Assembly (NCBI RefSeq): GCF_003710105.1
Contig: NZ_CP033325.1
Location: 496,001-560,000, forward strand
Origin: Georgenia faecalis
Lineage (GTDB): Bacteria; Actinomycetota; Actinomycetes; Actinomycetales; Actinomycetaceae
DNA: 64,000 nt
Direction: 5' to 3'
Shown here: piece after piece, positions 26,195-36,433 of the stretch
How positions within the stretch are numbered: the first letter of the stretch is position 1
Layout of the letters: every line of letters starts with the position of its first letter
Made by a program: the position numbers and the translations under genes
The notes under the pieces: model-generated
What the model was told of the DNA's origin: nothing
Databases searched by the model: none
What the model saw: only the letters and a program-made list of their open reading frames with translations

Positions 26195-27139
26195 CTACCG
26201 CTCGATGACGTTGCGCAGCGGCTTGCCGGCGACGAACGCGGCGAGGTTCTCGCTGAGCAGCTCGTCCACGCCCACGGGGCGGCCCCCGGCGGAGTGCGGG
26301 CTGATGATGACGTTCGGCGCGTCCCACAGCGGTGAGTCCGCCGGCAGCGGCTCGGTCTCGAAGACGTCCAGCCCGGCGCCGCCGAGCGTCCCGGCCTCGA
26401 GGGCGGCGACCAGCGCCGCCTCGTTGACCGTCGACCCGCGCCCCACGTTGATCACCCACGCGCGCGACGGCAGCAGGGCCAGCCGCTCGGCGTCGAGGAC
26501 GTGGTCCGTGTCGGGGGAGGAGGGCAGGATCAGCACGAGGACGTCCGCGTTGCGCAGCTCCTCGTCGACGTCGTCCTCGGCCACGACGGGGAAGCCGTCG
26601 CGCTCACCGGCGGACCGGGCCACGCCGCGCACGTGGGCGCCAAGGGCGTCCAGGTAGCGGGCGAGCGTGCGGCCGATGCCGCCGAAGCCCCAGATGAGGA
26701 CGTGGGCGCCGAGGAGGGTGGTCACCCGGTCGGCGGGGTGCAGGGCCTGGACGCCGCCGACCTCGCGGGCCCAGCGGTGCTCCCGCCGGGCCTCGGCGAG
26801 CTCGGGGAAGCGTCGGAGCCCGGCGAGGGTGAGCGCGAGCGCGTGCTCGGCGACCGTGCGGTCGTGCAGGCCGCGCCCGGACGTGATGATCACGTCGTCC
26901 GCGAAGCCCGCGGCGAGGACCGCGTCGGGGCCGGCCGCCAGCGACTGCACCCAGCGGAGCCGGGTGAGCGCTTGTGCGGTGTCGGCGAGGCTGCCGCTGC
27001 CGCTCTGGCCCCACGAGACGAGGATCTCGGCGTCGTGGTGCTCGGGCGGGACGGGCTTCGAGGGGCTGTAGCGCACGGCCTCGACGCCGGGCGGCAGGTC
27101 GGGGTCGAGCGGGGTGTTGTCCGGCAGGAGGATCTTCAC
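26195..27139 (-). CDS. D-2-hydroxyacid dehydrogenase family protein
   Basis: A 314-aa NAD(P)-dependent oxidoreductase. The dinucleotide fold reads LIWGFGGIGRTLARYLDALG (GxGxxG variant). The catalytic set is complete: Arg in NVGRGSTVNE, Glu in the LDVFETEPLP region and His in SPHSAGG. Residues 85-290 are the cofactor domain. The family reduces 2-keto acids or oxidises D-2-hydroxy acids (glyoxylate, hydroxypyruvate and others); the substrate cannot be told. GTG start at 27139 overlaps the stop of the upstream DUF2530 gene by 4 nt. Confidence 0.85.
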   Translation of the reverse strand: MKILLPDNTPLDPDLPPGVEAVRYSPSKPVPPEHHDAEILVSWGQSGSGSLADTAQALTRLRWVQSLAAGPDAVLAAGFADDVIITSGRGLHDRTVAEHALALTLAGLRRFPELAEARREHRWAREVGGVQALHPADRVTTLLGAHVLIWGFGGIGRTLARYLDALGAHVRGVARSAGERDGFPVVAEDDVDEELRNADVLVLILPSSPDTDHVLDAERLALLPSRAWVINVGRGSTVNEAALVAALEAGTLGGAGLDVFETEPLPADSPLWDAPNVIISPHSAGGRPVGVDELLSENLAAFVAGKPLRNVIER

Positions 27140-27510
27140 GGGTGGTGCTCCTCGGGGAGGGCGTGCGGCGGGCGCGCGCCGGGCCGGCGGTCGCGCGGCC
27201 CATCGTCGCCGGAGCCGGCCGCGGGTGCACGGCGGTCGGCCCCCGGCGTGGACTCCCCGCTCCGCCGCGCGGCCTCGGCACGCACGTCACGCCGGCGCTG
27301 GGGGACCGCCCAGGCGAGGGCCAGCAGACCGAGCACGACGCCGGCGACGCACACCTCGACGGTCCGTGCCGGGATGGACAGGCCCATGAGACGCATGACG
27401 ACGGACGCGATGAGGACGGCGACCCAGACGCCGATGCCGGTGACCACCATGGTCACGGTGTTCACTCTCATGGGCGGCAGGTCGTCGGGGATGGTCCGCC
27501 GCGGCCGCAT
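27136..27510 (-). CDS. DUF2530-like small membrane protein
   Basis: A 124-aa protein with two membrane helices (about residues 18-40 and 50-70) after a short PPMRVNTV lead, then a basic, disordered tail. The size and layout match the actinobacterial DUF2530 family, whose role is unknown. It is translationally coupled to the dehydrogenase downstream and divergent from the purine permease. ATG 27510 is the first start that avoids crossing the opposing promoter. Confidence 0.6.
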   Translation of the reverse strand: MRPRRTIPDDLPPMRVNTVTMVVTGIGVWVAVLIASVVMRLMGLSIPARTVEVCVAGVVLGLLALAWAVPQRRRDVRAEAARRSGESTPGADRRAPAAGSGDDGPRDRRPGARPPHALPEEHHP

Positions 27511-27607
27511 CCCGTGATCATAAGGGACCGTCGCGCCGCCGACGAGGGTGCCAAAGGTCGTGAGATGGGCTACGCGGACGGGGCGTCGCTCTGGCACCAT
27601 TCGCGCC

Positions 27608-29068
27608 ATGCCCACCGCGACGCAGACCCGCCCTGAGCGCAGCAGGATCGACCGATACTTCGGGATCACGGAGCGCGGCTCCACCGTAGGCCGCGAGGTG
27701 CGTGGCGGCATCGTCACGTTCTTCGCGATGTGCTACATCCTCGTGCTCAACCCCCTCATCCTCTCCACCCCGGACAGCACCGGAGCGTTCCTCGGCGGGG
27801 GGACGGACGGCCCGAACCTCGCCGCCGTCGCGGCCGGTACCGCGCTCGTCGCGGGGATCATGTCGATCCTCATGGGCGTCGTCGGACGGTTCCCGCTCGC
27901 GCTCGCGGCCGGCCTCGGCATCAACGCGCTGCTCGCCTACACCATCGTCGGGATGCCCGGCATGACGTGGGCGGACGCCATGGGCCTCATCGTCCTCGAG
28001 GGCATCATCATCCTCATCCTCGTCCTCACCGGGCTGCGGGAGGCCGTCTTCCGCGCGGTCCCGCAGGAGCTCAAGGTCGCCATCTCGGTGGGCATCGGTC
28101 TGTTCATCGCGCTCATCGGGCTCGTCAACGCGGGCATCGTGCGTCCGGGCGGCACGCCGCTGCAGCTCGGCGTCGGCGGGTCGCTCGTCGGGTGGCCGGC
28201 GCTGGTCTTCGTCGTCGGCCTCTTCACGATCATGGTCCTCATGGTCCGCAAGGTCCGGGGCGCCATCCTCATCGGGGTCATCGTCGCGACGGTGCTCGCG
28301 GCGGTCGTCGAGGCCGTGGCACACCTCGGGCTGCTCGACGAGGACAACCCCGGTGGCTGGGGCCTGACGATCCCGACGATCGACGGCTCGCCCGTCTCGA
28401 CCCCGGACTTCGGCACGCTCGGCCAGTTCTCGCTCTTCGGGGCGTTCGGGAAGGTCGGCGTCGTCGCCGCCCTCCTGCTGATCTTCTCCATCATGCTCGC
28501 CGACTTCTTCGACACGATGGGCACGATGGTCGCCATCGGCGCGGAGGCGGACCTCCTCGACTCCGACGGCAACCCGCCGCGCACCCGCCAGATCCTCATC
28601 GTCGACTCCGTCGCGGCGGCGGCCGGTGGCGCCGCGGGCGTCTCCTCGAACACCAGCTACATCGAGTCCGCGACCGGCGTGGGCGACGGCGCCCGCACCG
28701 GCCTCGCGCCCGTTGTCACGGGCGTCGCGTTCCTGCTCGCGACGTTCCTCGCGCCGCTGGCCGCGTTCGTCCCCTACGAGGCGGCGACCCCGGCGCTCGT
28801 CATCGTCGGTTTCCTCATGATGCAGCAGGTCACCGAGATCTCCTGGCGGGACCTGGGGATCGCCATCCCGGCGTTCCTCACGATCATCCTCATGCCGTTC
28901 GCCTACTCCATCACCGTGGGCATCGGCGCCGGCTTCATCGCCTGGGTGATCCTCACGGCAGCCCGCAAGGGCGGCGCCCGGCAGGTCCACTGGCTCATGT
29001 GGGTCGTGGCGGCCCTGTTCGTCGTCTACTTCGCGCTCGGGCCGATCCAGCAGCTGCTCGGCGTCTGA
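27608..29068 (+). CDS. NCS2/AzgA-type purine permease
   Basis: A 486-aa, about 12-14-helix transporter. The N-terminal RYFGITERGSTVGREVRGGIVTFFAMCYILVLNP and the later GVSSNTSYIESATGVGDGARTG are hallmarks of the AzgA/GhxP branch (adenine, guanine, hypoxanthine uptake by proton symport). FFDTMGTMVAIG is also diagnostic. ATG 27608 follows a weak ribosome-binding site. A strong bidirectional hairpin lies after the stop. Confidence 0.9.
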   Translation: MPTATQTRPERSRIDRYFGITERGSTVGREVRGGIVTFFAMCYILVLNPLILSTPDSTGAFLGGGTDGPNLAAVAAGTALVAGIMSILMGVVGRFPLALAAGLGINALLAYTIVGMPGMTWADAMGLIVLEGIIILILVLTGLREAVFRAVPQELKVAISVGIGLFIALIGLVNAGIVRPGGTPLQLGVGGSLVGWPALVFVVGLFTIMVLMVRKVRGAILIGVIVATVLAAVVEAVAHLGLLDEDNPGGWGLTIPTIDGSPVSTPDFGTLGQFSLFGAFGKVGVVAALLLIFSIMLADFFDTMGTMVAIGAEADLLDSDGNPPRTRQILIVDSVAAAAGGAAGVSSNTSYIESATGVGDGARTGLAPVVTGVAFLLATFLAPLAAFVPYEAATPALVIVGFLMMQQVTEISWRDLGIAIPAFLTIILMPFAYSITVGIGAGFIAWVILTAARKGGARQVHWLMWVVAALFVVYFALGPIQQLLGV

Positions 29069-29099
29069 GCCGGAGCGCGTCGACCGACCCGCACGCGAG

Positions 29100-29141
29100 A
29101 GGGGCCGGGTGGCGGGGGGGTCCCCCGGCCACCCGGCCCCT
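29100..29141. terminator. Bidirectional hairpin terminator
   Basis: Arms 29100-29113 and 29128-29141 are perfectly complementary (14 bp) with a 14-nt G/C-rich loop. It sits between the converging purine permease and MetE-like genes and can end transcription from both. Confidence 0.75.
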
Positions 29142-29159
29142 GTCGTCGTTCCGGCGTCG

Positions 29160-30371
29160 CTAGGACCACAGACGCCGCGTGGCGATCTCCGCGCCCTGCG
29201 ACAGCGCCTCGAGCTTGGCCCAGGCGATCTGCGGGTGGATGCGCCCGCCGAGGCCGCAGTCGGTGGACGCGAGGACGTTCTCCCGACCCACCCGGCGGGC
29301 GAAGCGCTCGATGCGGTCGGCGACGAGCTCGGGGTGCTCGACGACGTTCGTCGCGTGGGAGACCACGCCCGGCAGGAGGAGCTTGCCCTTGGGCAGGGCG
29401 ACGTCGTCCCACACGCGCCACTCGTGCTCGTGGCGGACGTTGCCCGCCTCGAAGGAGTACGCGCCGGCGTTGACCTGGAGCATCGTGGAGACGATGTCCG
29501 CCATCGGCAGGTCGGTCGTGTGGGGGCCGTGCCAGCTGCCCCAGCACAGGTGGAAGCGGATCCGGTCCTCAGGCAGGCCACGCAGGGCGTGGTTGAGCGC
29601 CTCGACGCGCAGCCGGGTGAACGCGACGTAGTCCTCGACGCTCGGCTCCGGCTCGATCTGGTCGAAGTTCTCGGCGATCGACGGGTCGTCGATCTGCAGG
29701 ACGAGGCCGGCGTCGATGATCGCCGTGTACTCCTCGCGGAGGGCGTCGGCCCACGCGAAGAGGTACTCCTCGTCCGTGGCGTAGAAGCGGTTGGCGATGC
29801 GCGAGGCGCTGCCCGGGGCGATCGCGGTGAGGAAGCCCTCCTGGGCCCCGGTCCGCGTCAGCGCGGCCTTGAGGTTGGCGATGTCGGACGCGATGGCTGC
29901 CTGGCCGGTGTAGGTGAGCGGGCCGGTGCACGCGGGGAACTGGGGGCCGTCGCCGCCGCCCGTGTAGATGCCCGACGTCGGGTCGGCGTAGGCCTCGGCG
30001 AACCGCTGTCGGTCGCGGCGGTGGAGGAAACCGGTGAGGCGGACGTCGCCGGGGGCCGAGAGGTGCTGGTCGACGGCCCACGAGGAGTCGGTGTCCAGGG
30101 TGAGCCCGCCGGTGCGGGCGAAGGAGTAGGACCACCAGGCGCCGTAGTCGACGGCGGAGCTCATCGCCTTGCCGTACTCGCCGTCGCCGACGACGGTGAT
30201 GCCGGCGTCGGTCTGGCGCTGGACGAGGTCGCCGACCTCTGCGGCCAGCAGGTCGGTGAAGCCCTCGGGCTCCTCCCCGCGGGCGCGGTCGGCGTTGGCG
30301 TCGAGGAGCGCCGGGGTGCGGGGCAGGCTCCCGGCGTGGGTGGTCTGGATGCGGTCGGCGCTGGTGAGCAT
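29160..30371 (-). CDS. Cobalamin-independent methionine synthase (MetE C-terminal domain) family protein
   Basis: A 403-aa stand-alone catalytic domain of the MetE/UROD-like fold. Zinc ligands are recognisable: HLCWGSWHGPH and the late STDCGLGGR. Near the N-terminus is TTHAGSLPRTP, the family start. It lacks the N-terminal domain of full MetE (about 750 aa), so it may be a core methionine synthase or a related methyl- or alkyl-transferase acting on another thiol or substrate. ATG 30371 has GGAGAGGG upstream. Convergent with the permease. Confidence 0.75.
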   Translation of the reverse strand: MLTSADRIQTTHAGSLPRTPALLDANADRARGEEPEGFTDLLAAEVGDLVQRQTDAGITVVGDGEYGKAMSSAVDYGAWWSYSFARTGGLTLDTDSSWAVDQHLSAPGDVRLTGFLHRRDRQRFAEAYADPTSGIYTGGGDGPQFPACTGPLTYTGQAAIASDIANLKAALTRTGAQEGFLTAIAPGSASRIANRFYATDEEYLFAWADALREEYTAIIDAGLVLQIDDPSIAENFDQIEPEPSVEDYVAFTRLRVEALNHALRGLPEDRIRFHLCWGSWHGPHTTDLPMADIVSTMLQVNAGAYSFEAGNVRHEHEWRVWDDVALPKGKLLLPGVVSHATNVVEHPELVADRIERFARRVGRENVLASTDCGLGGRIHPQIAWAKLEALSQGAEIATRRLWS

Positions 30372-30483
30372 GGCCCTCTCCGTCTGGTCTGTGCTTGGGC
30401 AGCCGCATCCTCGCACCGGCAGAACGGCGGCGGCCGGGCGTCTCGCGGGTGGGGGTGTCCCGGCCCACACCCGCCACCTATTT

Positions 30484-30509
30484 CGTTAGCGCAACTAACG
30501 ACGTAGAAT
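30484..30509 (+). promoter_or_regulatory. Promoter and operator of marR-MFS operon
   Basis: The palindrome CGTTAG-N5-CTAACG spans 30484-30500. A -10-like TAGAAT is at 30504-30509, with TTCGTT 16 bp upstream as a -35. Transcription would begin near 30515-30516, i.e. at the ATG itself, so a leaderless mRNA is likely. The palindrome overlaps the promoter, as expected for MarR autorepression. Confidence 0.6.
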
Positions 30510-30515
30510 GTGGCC

Positions 30516-30980
30516 ATGCCCACCCTCTCGCCTGCACCCGCTGTGCCTCCGGCGAGCCGCAAGGGCCGGCCCGACCTCGCCACCGAGCTGCGCATGACGA
30601 TCCTCCGGCTGTCCCGGCGGATCCGGTCCGAGTCCAGCGCGGCCGACGTCAGCGAGTCCCAGTACTGCGTCCTCTCCGGGCTCTCGGCCCAGGGCGCCAT
30701 GACCCCCCGTGCGCTCGCCGAGCGGGACGGCGTCCAGCCGCCGTCGATGACGCGAACGATCGCCGGGCTCGAGCAGGCCGGCCTCGTGGCCCGGAACGAC
30801 CACCCCTCCGACGGCCGCCAGGTGCTCATCGAGCTCACCCCCGCCGGTGCAGAGGTGGTCCGCGAGACCCGGCGACGCCGCAGCGCGTGGGTCAGCAGGC
30901 GGCTCGCCGCCCTCAGTCCCGAGGACCGCGCTGTCCTCTCCCGTGCCGTAGACATCCTCAAGGAGATGGCTAGTCAGTGA
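30516..30980 (+). CDS. MarR-family transcriptional regulator
   Basis: A 154-aa winged-helix protein. The DNA-binding core is GAMTPRALAERDGVQPPSMTRTIAGLEQAGLVARNDHPSDGRQVLIELT with the usual wing DGR. Helices at both ends form the dimer interface. It overlaps the MFS gene by 4 nt (GTGA), the standard arrangement in which the repressor senses the compound the pump exports. ATG 30516 is the likely start; a GTG at 30510 lies in the promoter. Confidence 0.88.
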   Translation: MPTLSPAPAVPPASRKGRPDLATELRMTILRLSRRIRSESSAADVSESQYCVLSGLSAQGAMTPRALAERDGVQPPSMTRTIAGLEQAGLVARNDHPSDGRQVLIELTPAGAEVVRETRRRRSAWVSRRLAALSPEDRAVLSRAVDILKEMASQ

Positions 30981-32302
30981 GGTCCACGTTCCACTCCCTG
31001 AAGTTCTTCAACTACCGCCTGTGGTTCGCCGGCGCGTTGGTGGCGAACATCGGGACGTGGATGCAGCGCGTCGCCCAGGACTGGCTGGTCCTCACCGTCC
31101 TGTCCGACGACTCCGGCCTCGCCGTCGGTATCGTCACCGCGCTGCAGTTCCTCCCGACGTTGCTCATCGGCCCCTACGCCGGCCTGCTCGCCGACCGGCT
31201 GCCGCGCCGCAAGATGCTCATCGCCACGCAGTCGGCGCTGGCGCTGCTCGCCGTCGGCCTCGGTGTCCTCGTGCTCACCGACGTCGTCGTGCTCTGGCAC
31301 GTCTACCTCTTCGCGCTGGCGCTGGGCGTGGTGACGGCGTTCGACAACCCGGTGCGCCAGACCTTCGTCGCGGAGATGGTGCCGCCGTCGAACCTGCCCA
31401 ATGCCGTCGGCCTCAACTCCACCTCCTTCAACGCCGCGCGCCTCATCGGCCCCGGCCTGGCCGGCCTCCTCATCGCGGCGTTCGGCCCCGGCTGGGCGTT
31501 CATCCTCAACGGCCTCAGCTTCGGGGCGACGATCTTCTCGCTCACGCTCATGCGCCGGAACGAGCTCCACGAGCTGCCGCACTCGAGCCGGGCGAAGGGG
31601 CAGGTGCGCGCCGGGCTCGCCTACGTGCGGCACCGTTCCGACCTCGTCGTCATCATGCTCGTCATGGGCGTCGTCTCGGCGCTCGGCCTCAACTTCCAGC
31701 TCACCAGCGCCGTCATGGCCCGCGAGGTGTTCGACCAGGGCGCCGGCGGGTACGGCGCGCTCGGGTCGATCATGGCGATCGGCTCGCTCGCCGGCGCGCT
31801 CATGGCGGCCCGGCGGCAGCACCCCCGGGTCCGGCTCGTCATCACCGCGGCGTTCGCCTTCGGGGTGACCTCCGGCGTCATGGCGCTCATGCCGTCCTAC
31901 GAGCTCTACGCCGCCTCGACCATCCTCGTCGGCTTCTCCTCGCTCACGATGCTCACGGCCGCCAACACGGTCATCCAGATGTCGACCGAGCCGGCCATGC
32001 GGGGGCGCGTGATGAGCCTGTACATGATGGTGCTCCTCGGCTCGACGCCCATCGGCGCGCCGGTCGTCGGGTGGGTGTCCGAGGTGTTCGGCGCGCGGTG
32101 GTCCATCGGCGTCGGCTCCATCGCGGCGATCCTCGTCGCGGCGGGGGCCGCCCTCTGGACCAAGCGGAACTGGCACGTCGAGGTGCACTACGAGATGCGG
32201 CCCCGCCCGCACCTCGTCGTCGAGGGCCCCGGTGAGCGGCACGGGCGGGCGCGGGACGCGCTGGGCGCGCAGTCCGCGGGCCAGGCCTCGCAGACCGCCT
32301 GA
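30977..32302 (+). CDS. MFS transporter (DHA3-like drug or siderophore exporter)
   Basis: A 441-aa, 12-helix major facilitator. LLADRLPRRKMLIATQ is the loop 2-3 motif, and FDNPVRQTFVAEMVPPSNLPNAVGLNS is characteristic of the DHA3/EntS group (exporters of drugs, macrolides or siderophores). The C-terminal 45 residues are charged and cytoplasmic. It is translationally coupled to the marR gene and so probably induced by its substrate. Confidence 0.88.
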   Translation: MRSTFHSLKFFNYRLWFAGALVANIGTWMQRVAQDWLVLTVLSDDSGLAVGIVTALQFLPTLLIGPYAGLLADRLPRRKMLIATQSALALLAVGLGVLVLTDVVVLWHVYLFALALGVVTAFDNPVRQTFVAEMVPPSNLPNAVGLNSTSFNAARLIGPGLAGLLIAAFGPGWAFILNGLSFGATIFSLTLMRRNELHELPHSSRAKGQVRAGLAYVRHRSDLVVIMLVMGVVSALGLNFQLTSAVMAREVFDQGAGGYGALGSIMAIGSLAGALMAARRQHPRVRLVITAAFAFGVTSGVMALMPSYELYAASTILVGFSSLTMLTAANTVIQMSTEPAMRGRVMSLYMMVLLGSTPIGAPVVGWVSEVFGARWSIGVGSIAAILVAAGAALWTKRNWHVEVHYEMRPRPHLVVEGPGERHGRARDALGAQSAGQASQTA

Positions 32303-32481
32303 CCGGCCGGTGAGGCGCGGCCGCGCGGCTGTTGCGCCCGGCGCTCAACCGCTGGCTGCCCTCCGTCGGCCATCGCGTCGCCGCCTCCCCGCCGACCGCA
32401 CCGCAGCACACGTGTGCTGCTCGCCGACGACGCGCCCCTCGAGCCGGCGTCACCACCGTTCGTCCACCGCAGGAGCACCGC

Positions 32482-33996
32482 ATGACCACCCCGTCCGTCG
32501 ACTCGCCCGCCACCACCCGTACCCGCCGGTGGGCGGCCCTGGCGGTCCTCATGCTGCCCGTGCTGCTCGTCGCGGTGGACAACACGGTCCTGAGCTTCGC
32601 CGTCCCGGCCTTCTCCGAGGTGCTGCGCCCCACCGGCACCGAGCTGCTGTGGATCGTCGACGTCTACCCGTTGGTCCTCGCGGGCCTGCTCGTCCCCATG
32701 GGAAGCCTCGGTGACCGGATCGGCCGCCGTCGGCTGCTCCTCATCGGCAGCACCGGCTTCGCCGTCGTCTCCGCGGTGGCGGCGTTCGCCCCGACCGCCG
32801 AGGCGCTCATCGGCGCCCGCGCCGCGCTGGGCTTCTTCGGCGCCATGCTCATGCCGGCGACGCTCTCGCTCATCCGCAACATCTTCACCGACCCCACCGA
32901 GCGGCGGACGGCCATCGCGGTGTGGGCGGCCGGCTTCTCCGGCGGCGCCGCCCTCGGCCCGATCGTCGGCGGGTTCCTCCTCGAGCACTTCTGGTGGGGG
33001 TCGGTCTTCCTCCTGGCGGTCCCGGTGCTCGTCCCGCTGCTCGTGCTCGGCCCGTTCCTCGTGCCCGAGTCCCGCGACCCCGCGCCGGGACCCCTCGACC
33101 CGCTGAGCATCGTCCTGTCCCTGGGCACCATGGTCCCGCTGGTCTACGGCATCAAGACCTTCGCCGAGTCCGGCTGGGGCGTCGACGCCCTCGCGCCGAT
33201 CGTGCTCGGCGGCGTCGTCGGGATCGCCTTCGTCCGGCGCCAGCTGCGCCGGCCGGTGCCCATGCTCGACGTGCGGCTGTTCACCAACCCCGTCTTCAGC
33301 GGGGCGGTCGCGGCGAACCTGCTCAGCGTCTTCTCCCTCGTCGGGTTCCTCTTCTTCATCTCCCAGCACCTCCAGCTGGTCAGCGGCCGCAGCCCCATGG
33401 AGGCCGGTCTCGTCCTCCTGCCCGGGCTGGCCGTCACCGTGATCGCGGGGCTGGCGGTGGTGCCGATCGTGCGGCGCGTGCGCCCCTCCCGGGTGGTGGC
33501 GACCGGGCTGCTGCTCAACGCCCTCGGCTACGGCGTCGTCCTCGTCTCCGGCCAGGCCGGATCGGACCTCGGGCTGCTCATCGCCTTCGCCATCCTCGGC
33601 GCGGGGGCGGGGTCGGCGGAGACGATCTCCAACGACCTCATCCTCGCCAGCGTCCCGGCGGCGAAGTCGGGGGCGGCATCGGCCATCTCCGAGACGGCGT
33701 ACGAGGTGGGGTCGGTGCTGGGGACCGCCGTGCTCGGCAGCATCCTCACGGCGGTGTACCGGGGGAACGTCGTCGTCCCCGACGGCGTCCCCGGGGCCGA
33801 CGCCGACGCGGCCCGGGAGACCCTCGGCGGGGCGACCGACGCGGCTACCCGCCTGCCCGGAGAGACCGCCGAGGCGCTCCTCGACTCTGCGCGCCACGCC
33901 TTCGACTCCGGCGTCACCCTCACCTCGGCGATCGGCGTGGTGCTCATGCTCGTGGCGGCCTGGATCGCGCTGCGGGCCCTGCGCACCGCCCGCTGA
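32482..33996 (+). CDS. MFS transporter, DHA2 (QacA/EmrB) family
   Basis: A 504-aa, 14-helix proton-drug antiporter. Motif D1-type VAVDNTVLSFAVP with the helix-1 Asp, motif A GSLGDRIGRRRLLLIGS, and motif C WAAGFSGGAALGPIVGGFLL are all present. Such pumps export cationic dyes, antiseptics and drugs. AGGAG precedes ATG 32482. The 180-bp gap after the previous gene holds no obvious second regulator, so it may be separately or constitutively transcribed. Confidence 0.9.
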   Translation: MTTPSVDSPATTRTRRWAALAVLMLPVLLVAVDNTVLSFAVPAFSEVLRPTGTELLWIVDVYPLVLAGLLVPMGSLGDRIGRRRLLLIGSTGFAVVSAVAAFAPTAEALIGARAALGFFGAMLMPATLSLIRNIFTDPTERRTAIAVWAAGFSGGAALGPIVGGFLLEHFWWGSVFLLAVPVLVPLLVLGPFLVPESRDPAPGPLDPLSIVLSLGTMVPLVYGIKTFAESGWGVDALAPIVLGGVVGIAFVRRQLRRPVPMLDVRLFTNPVFSGAVAANLLSVFSLVGFLFFISQHLQLVSGRSPMEAGLVLLPGLAVTVIAGLAVVPIVRRVRPSRVVATGLLLNALGYGVVLVSGQAGSDLGLLIAFAILGAGAGSAETISNDLILASVPAAKSGAASAISETAYEVGSVLGTAVLGSILTAVYRGNVVVPDGVPGADADAARETLGGATDAATRLPGETAEALLDSARHAFDSGVTLTSAIGVVLMLVAAWIALRALRTAR

Positions 33997-34107
33997 CCCG
34001 ACGGCGGGGGTCTGCGCCGCCGCCGTGCGCCCCTCGCGCGGCCGGCCCTCGCTGCCATCCCCGCAGGTGCCCGTGCCGTCATCGGCGGCCTGCGGTTCAA
34101 TGGCGCC

Positions 34108-34542
34108 ATGCCACTGCACGGTGAGTACGCCCCCAGCCCGTTCAAGCGGGCGCGCACGCAGGCCGAGGAGTACGAGGCGTCCGACGGCGCGCGCGCGAAC
34201 ACCCTGGCGGGGTATCCCATCGTCGTGCTCACGACCGTCGGCGCGCGCACCGGAAAGATCCGCAAGACCCCGCTCATGCGCGTCGAGTACGGCGGCGAGT
34301 ACGCCGTCGTCGCCTCTCTGGGCGGCGCGCCGGTGCATCCCGTCTGGTACCACAACCTCGTCGCGCACCCCGAGGCGACGCTGCAGGACGGCGCCCGCCG
34401 GGTGGACGTCGTCGCCCGCGAGCTCAGCGGCGAGGAGCGCGAGGTGTGGTGGGAGCGCGCCGTCGCGGCCTACCCGCCGTACGCGGACTACGCCCTCAAG
34501 ACGACGCGGCTCATCCCGGTCTTCCTGCTCACCCCGGCCTGA
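34108..34542 (+). CDS. Ddn-type nitroreductase family protein (F420-dependent)
   Basis: A 144-aa split-barrel protein of the deazaflavin-dependent nitroreductase family. Typical pieces: [66 protein letters not shown]. These proteins reduce nitro or enone compounds or quinones with coenzyme F420H2. Standard length. The physiological substrate is unknown. Confidence 0.85.
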   Translation: MPLHGEYAPSPFKRARTQAEEYEASDGARANTLAGYPIVVLTTVGARTGKIRKTPLMRVEYGGEYAVVASLGGAPVHPVWYHNLVAHPEATLQDGARRVDVVARELSGEEREVWWERAVAAYPPYADYALKTTRLIPVFLLTPA

Positions 34543-34586
34543 CGCCGCCGACGCCGCCCGGGCGCCCGCCGCGCGACACTAGGGGC

Positions 34587-35012
34587 GTGGACGATCGGCT
34601 CAGGGTGACGGCGGGTGTCTCGCTCGACCCCGGCGAGCTGCGGTGGCGGTTCTCGCGCGCCAGCGGACCTGGGGGCCAGGGGGTCAACACCACGGACTCC
34701 CGGGTGGAGCTCAGCCTCGACGTCGCCCGCACCGGCGCGCTCGACGACCGCCAGCGCGAGCGGGCGCTCGCTGCCCTCGAGGGTCGGCTCGTCGACGGCG
34801 TCCTCACCATCACGGCGTCCGAGCACCGCTCGCAGCTGGCGAACCGCCGGGCCGCGACGGAGCGGCTGGTCAACGCCCTGCGGGCGGCGCTGGCGCCGCC
34901 GCCCCGGCAGCGCCGCGCGACCCGCCCGACCCGGGGCTCCACCCGCCGCCGGCTCGAGGGCAAGAAGCTGCGCGGGGAGACCAAGCGGCTGCGCCGCCCG
35001 CCCAGCGACTGA
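34587..35012 (+). CDS. arfB: ArfB-like peptidyl-tRNA hydrolase (release-factor domain)
   Basis: A 141-aa class I release-factor-like protein. The GGQ motif occurs in SGPGGQGVN, and a basic Arg/Lys-rich C-terminal tail is suited to entering an empty mRNA channel, as in ArfB/YaeJ. It would hydrolyse peptidyl-tRNA on stalled ribosomes. There is no codon-recognition domain. GTG 34587 follows AGGGGC. Context gives no further hint. Confidence 0.85.
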   Translation: MDDRLRVTAGVSLDPGELRWRFSRASGPGGQGVNTTDSRVELSLDVARTGALDDRQRERALAALEGRLVDGVLTITASEHRSQLANRRAATERLVNALRAALAPPPRQRRATRPTRGSTRRRLEGKKLRGETKRLRRPPSD

Positions 35013-35069
35013 CCCCCTGGTCCCGCTGGCGCACCTGCGGAGCGCCTGCCCCTCTGGCCCGCAACGCCG

Positions 35070-35159
35070 CCTATGGGTGACATCCCAGCGCTATGAGCAC
35101 TGCGACCTCACCCACTGGCGCGCGAACAGGCCCGGAGTCAGCGTTTCCGCAAGATCACG
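35070..35159. repeat. Composite intergenic repeat: 49-bp palindrome plus GTGATC motif
   Basis: 35070-35118 is copy 3 of the palindrome at 3440, with a worn right end. 35137-35159 is the reverse complement of GTGATCTTGC(A/G)GAAACGCTG. The distance between the two parts is identical to that at 48474-48563, where the whole unit is inverted. It follows the arfB-like gene in the 236-bp gap before serC. Confidence 0.8.
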
Positions 35160-35175
35160 TGAAGACGGCCCCGGG

Positions 35176-35198
35176 GTCAGCGTTTCTGCACGATCACC
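35176..35198. repeat. Extra copy of the GTGATC...GAAACGC motif
   Basis: GTCAGCGTTTCTGCACGATCACC is nearly the same as 35137-35159, 39 bp away in the same orientation, making a direct repeat (with the intervening GAAGACGGCCCCGG). Confidence 0.7.
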
Positions 35199-35248
35199 AG
35201 GGAGAGGGGGCTAGGACGGGCGAGGGTGGGGAGAGGGGCCGGGGGCGG

Positions 35249-36433
<1,185 letters not shown>

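Noticed and set aside
27518-29581. 687-aa minus-strand frame, Asp/Glu/Arg-rich, opposite the purine permease
   Set aside because: Shadow of the hydrophobic permease (antisense of Leu/Val/Ile codons gives charged residues); no start signal.
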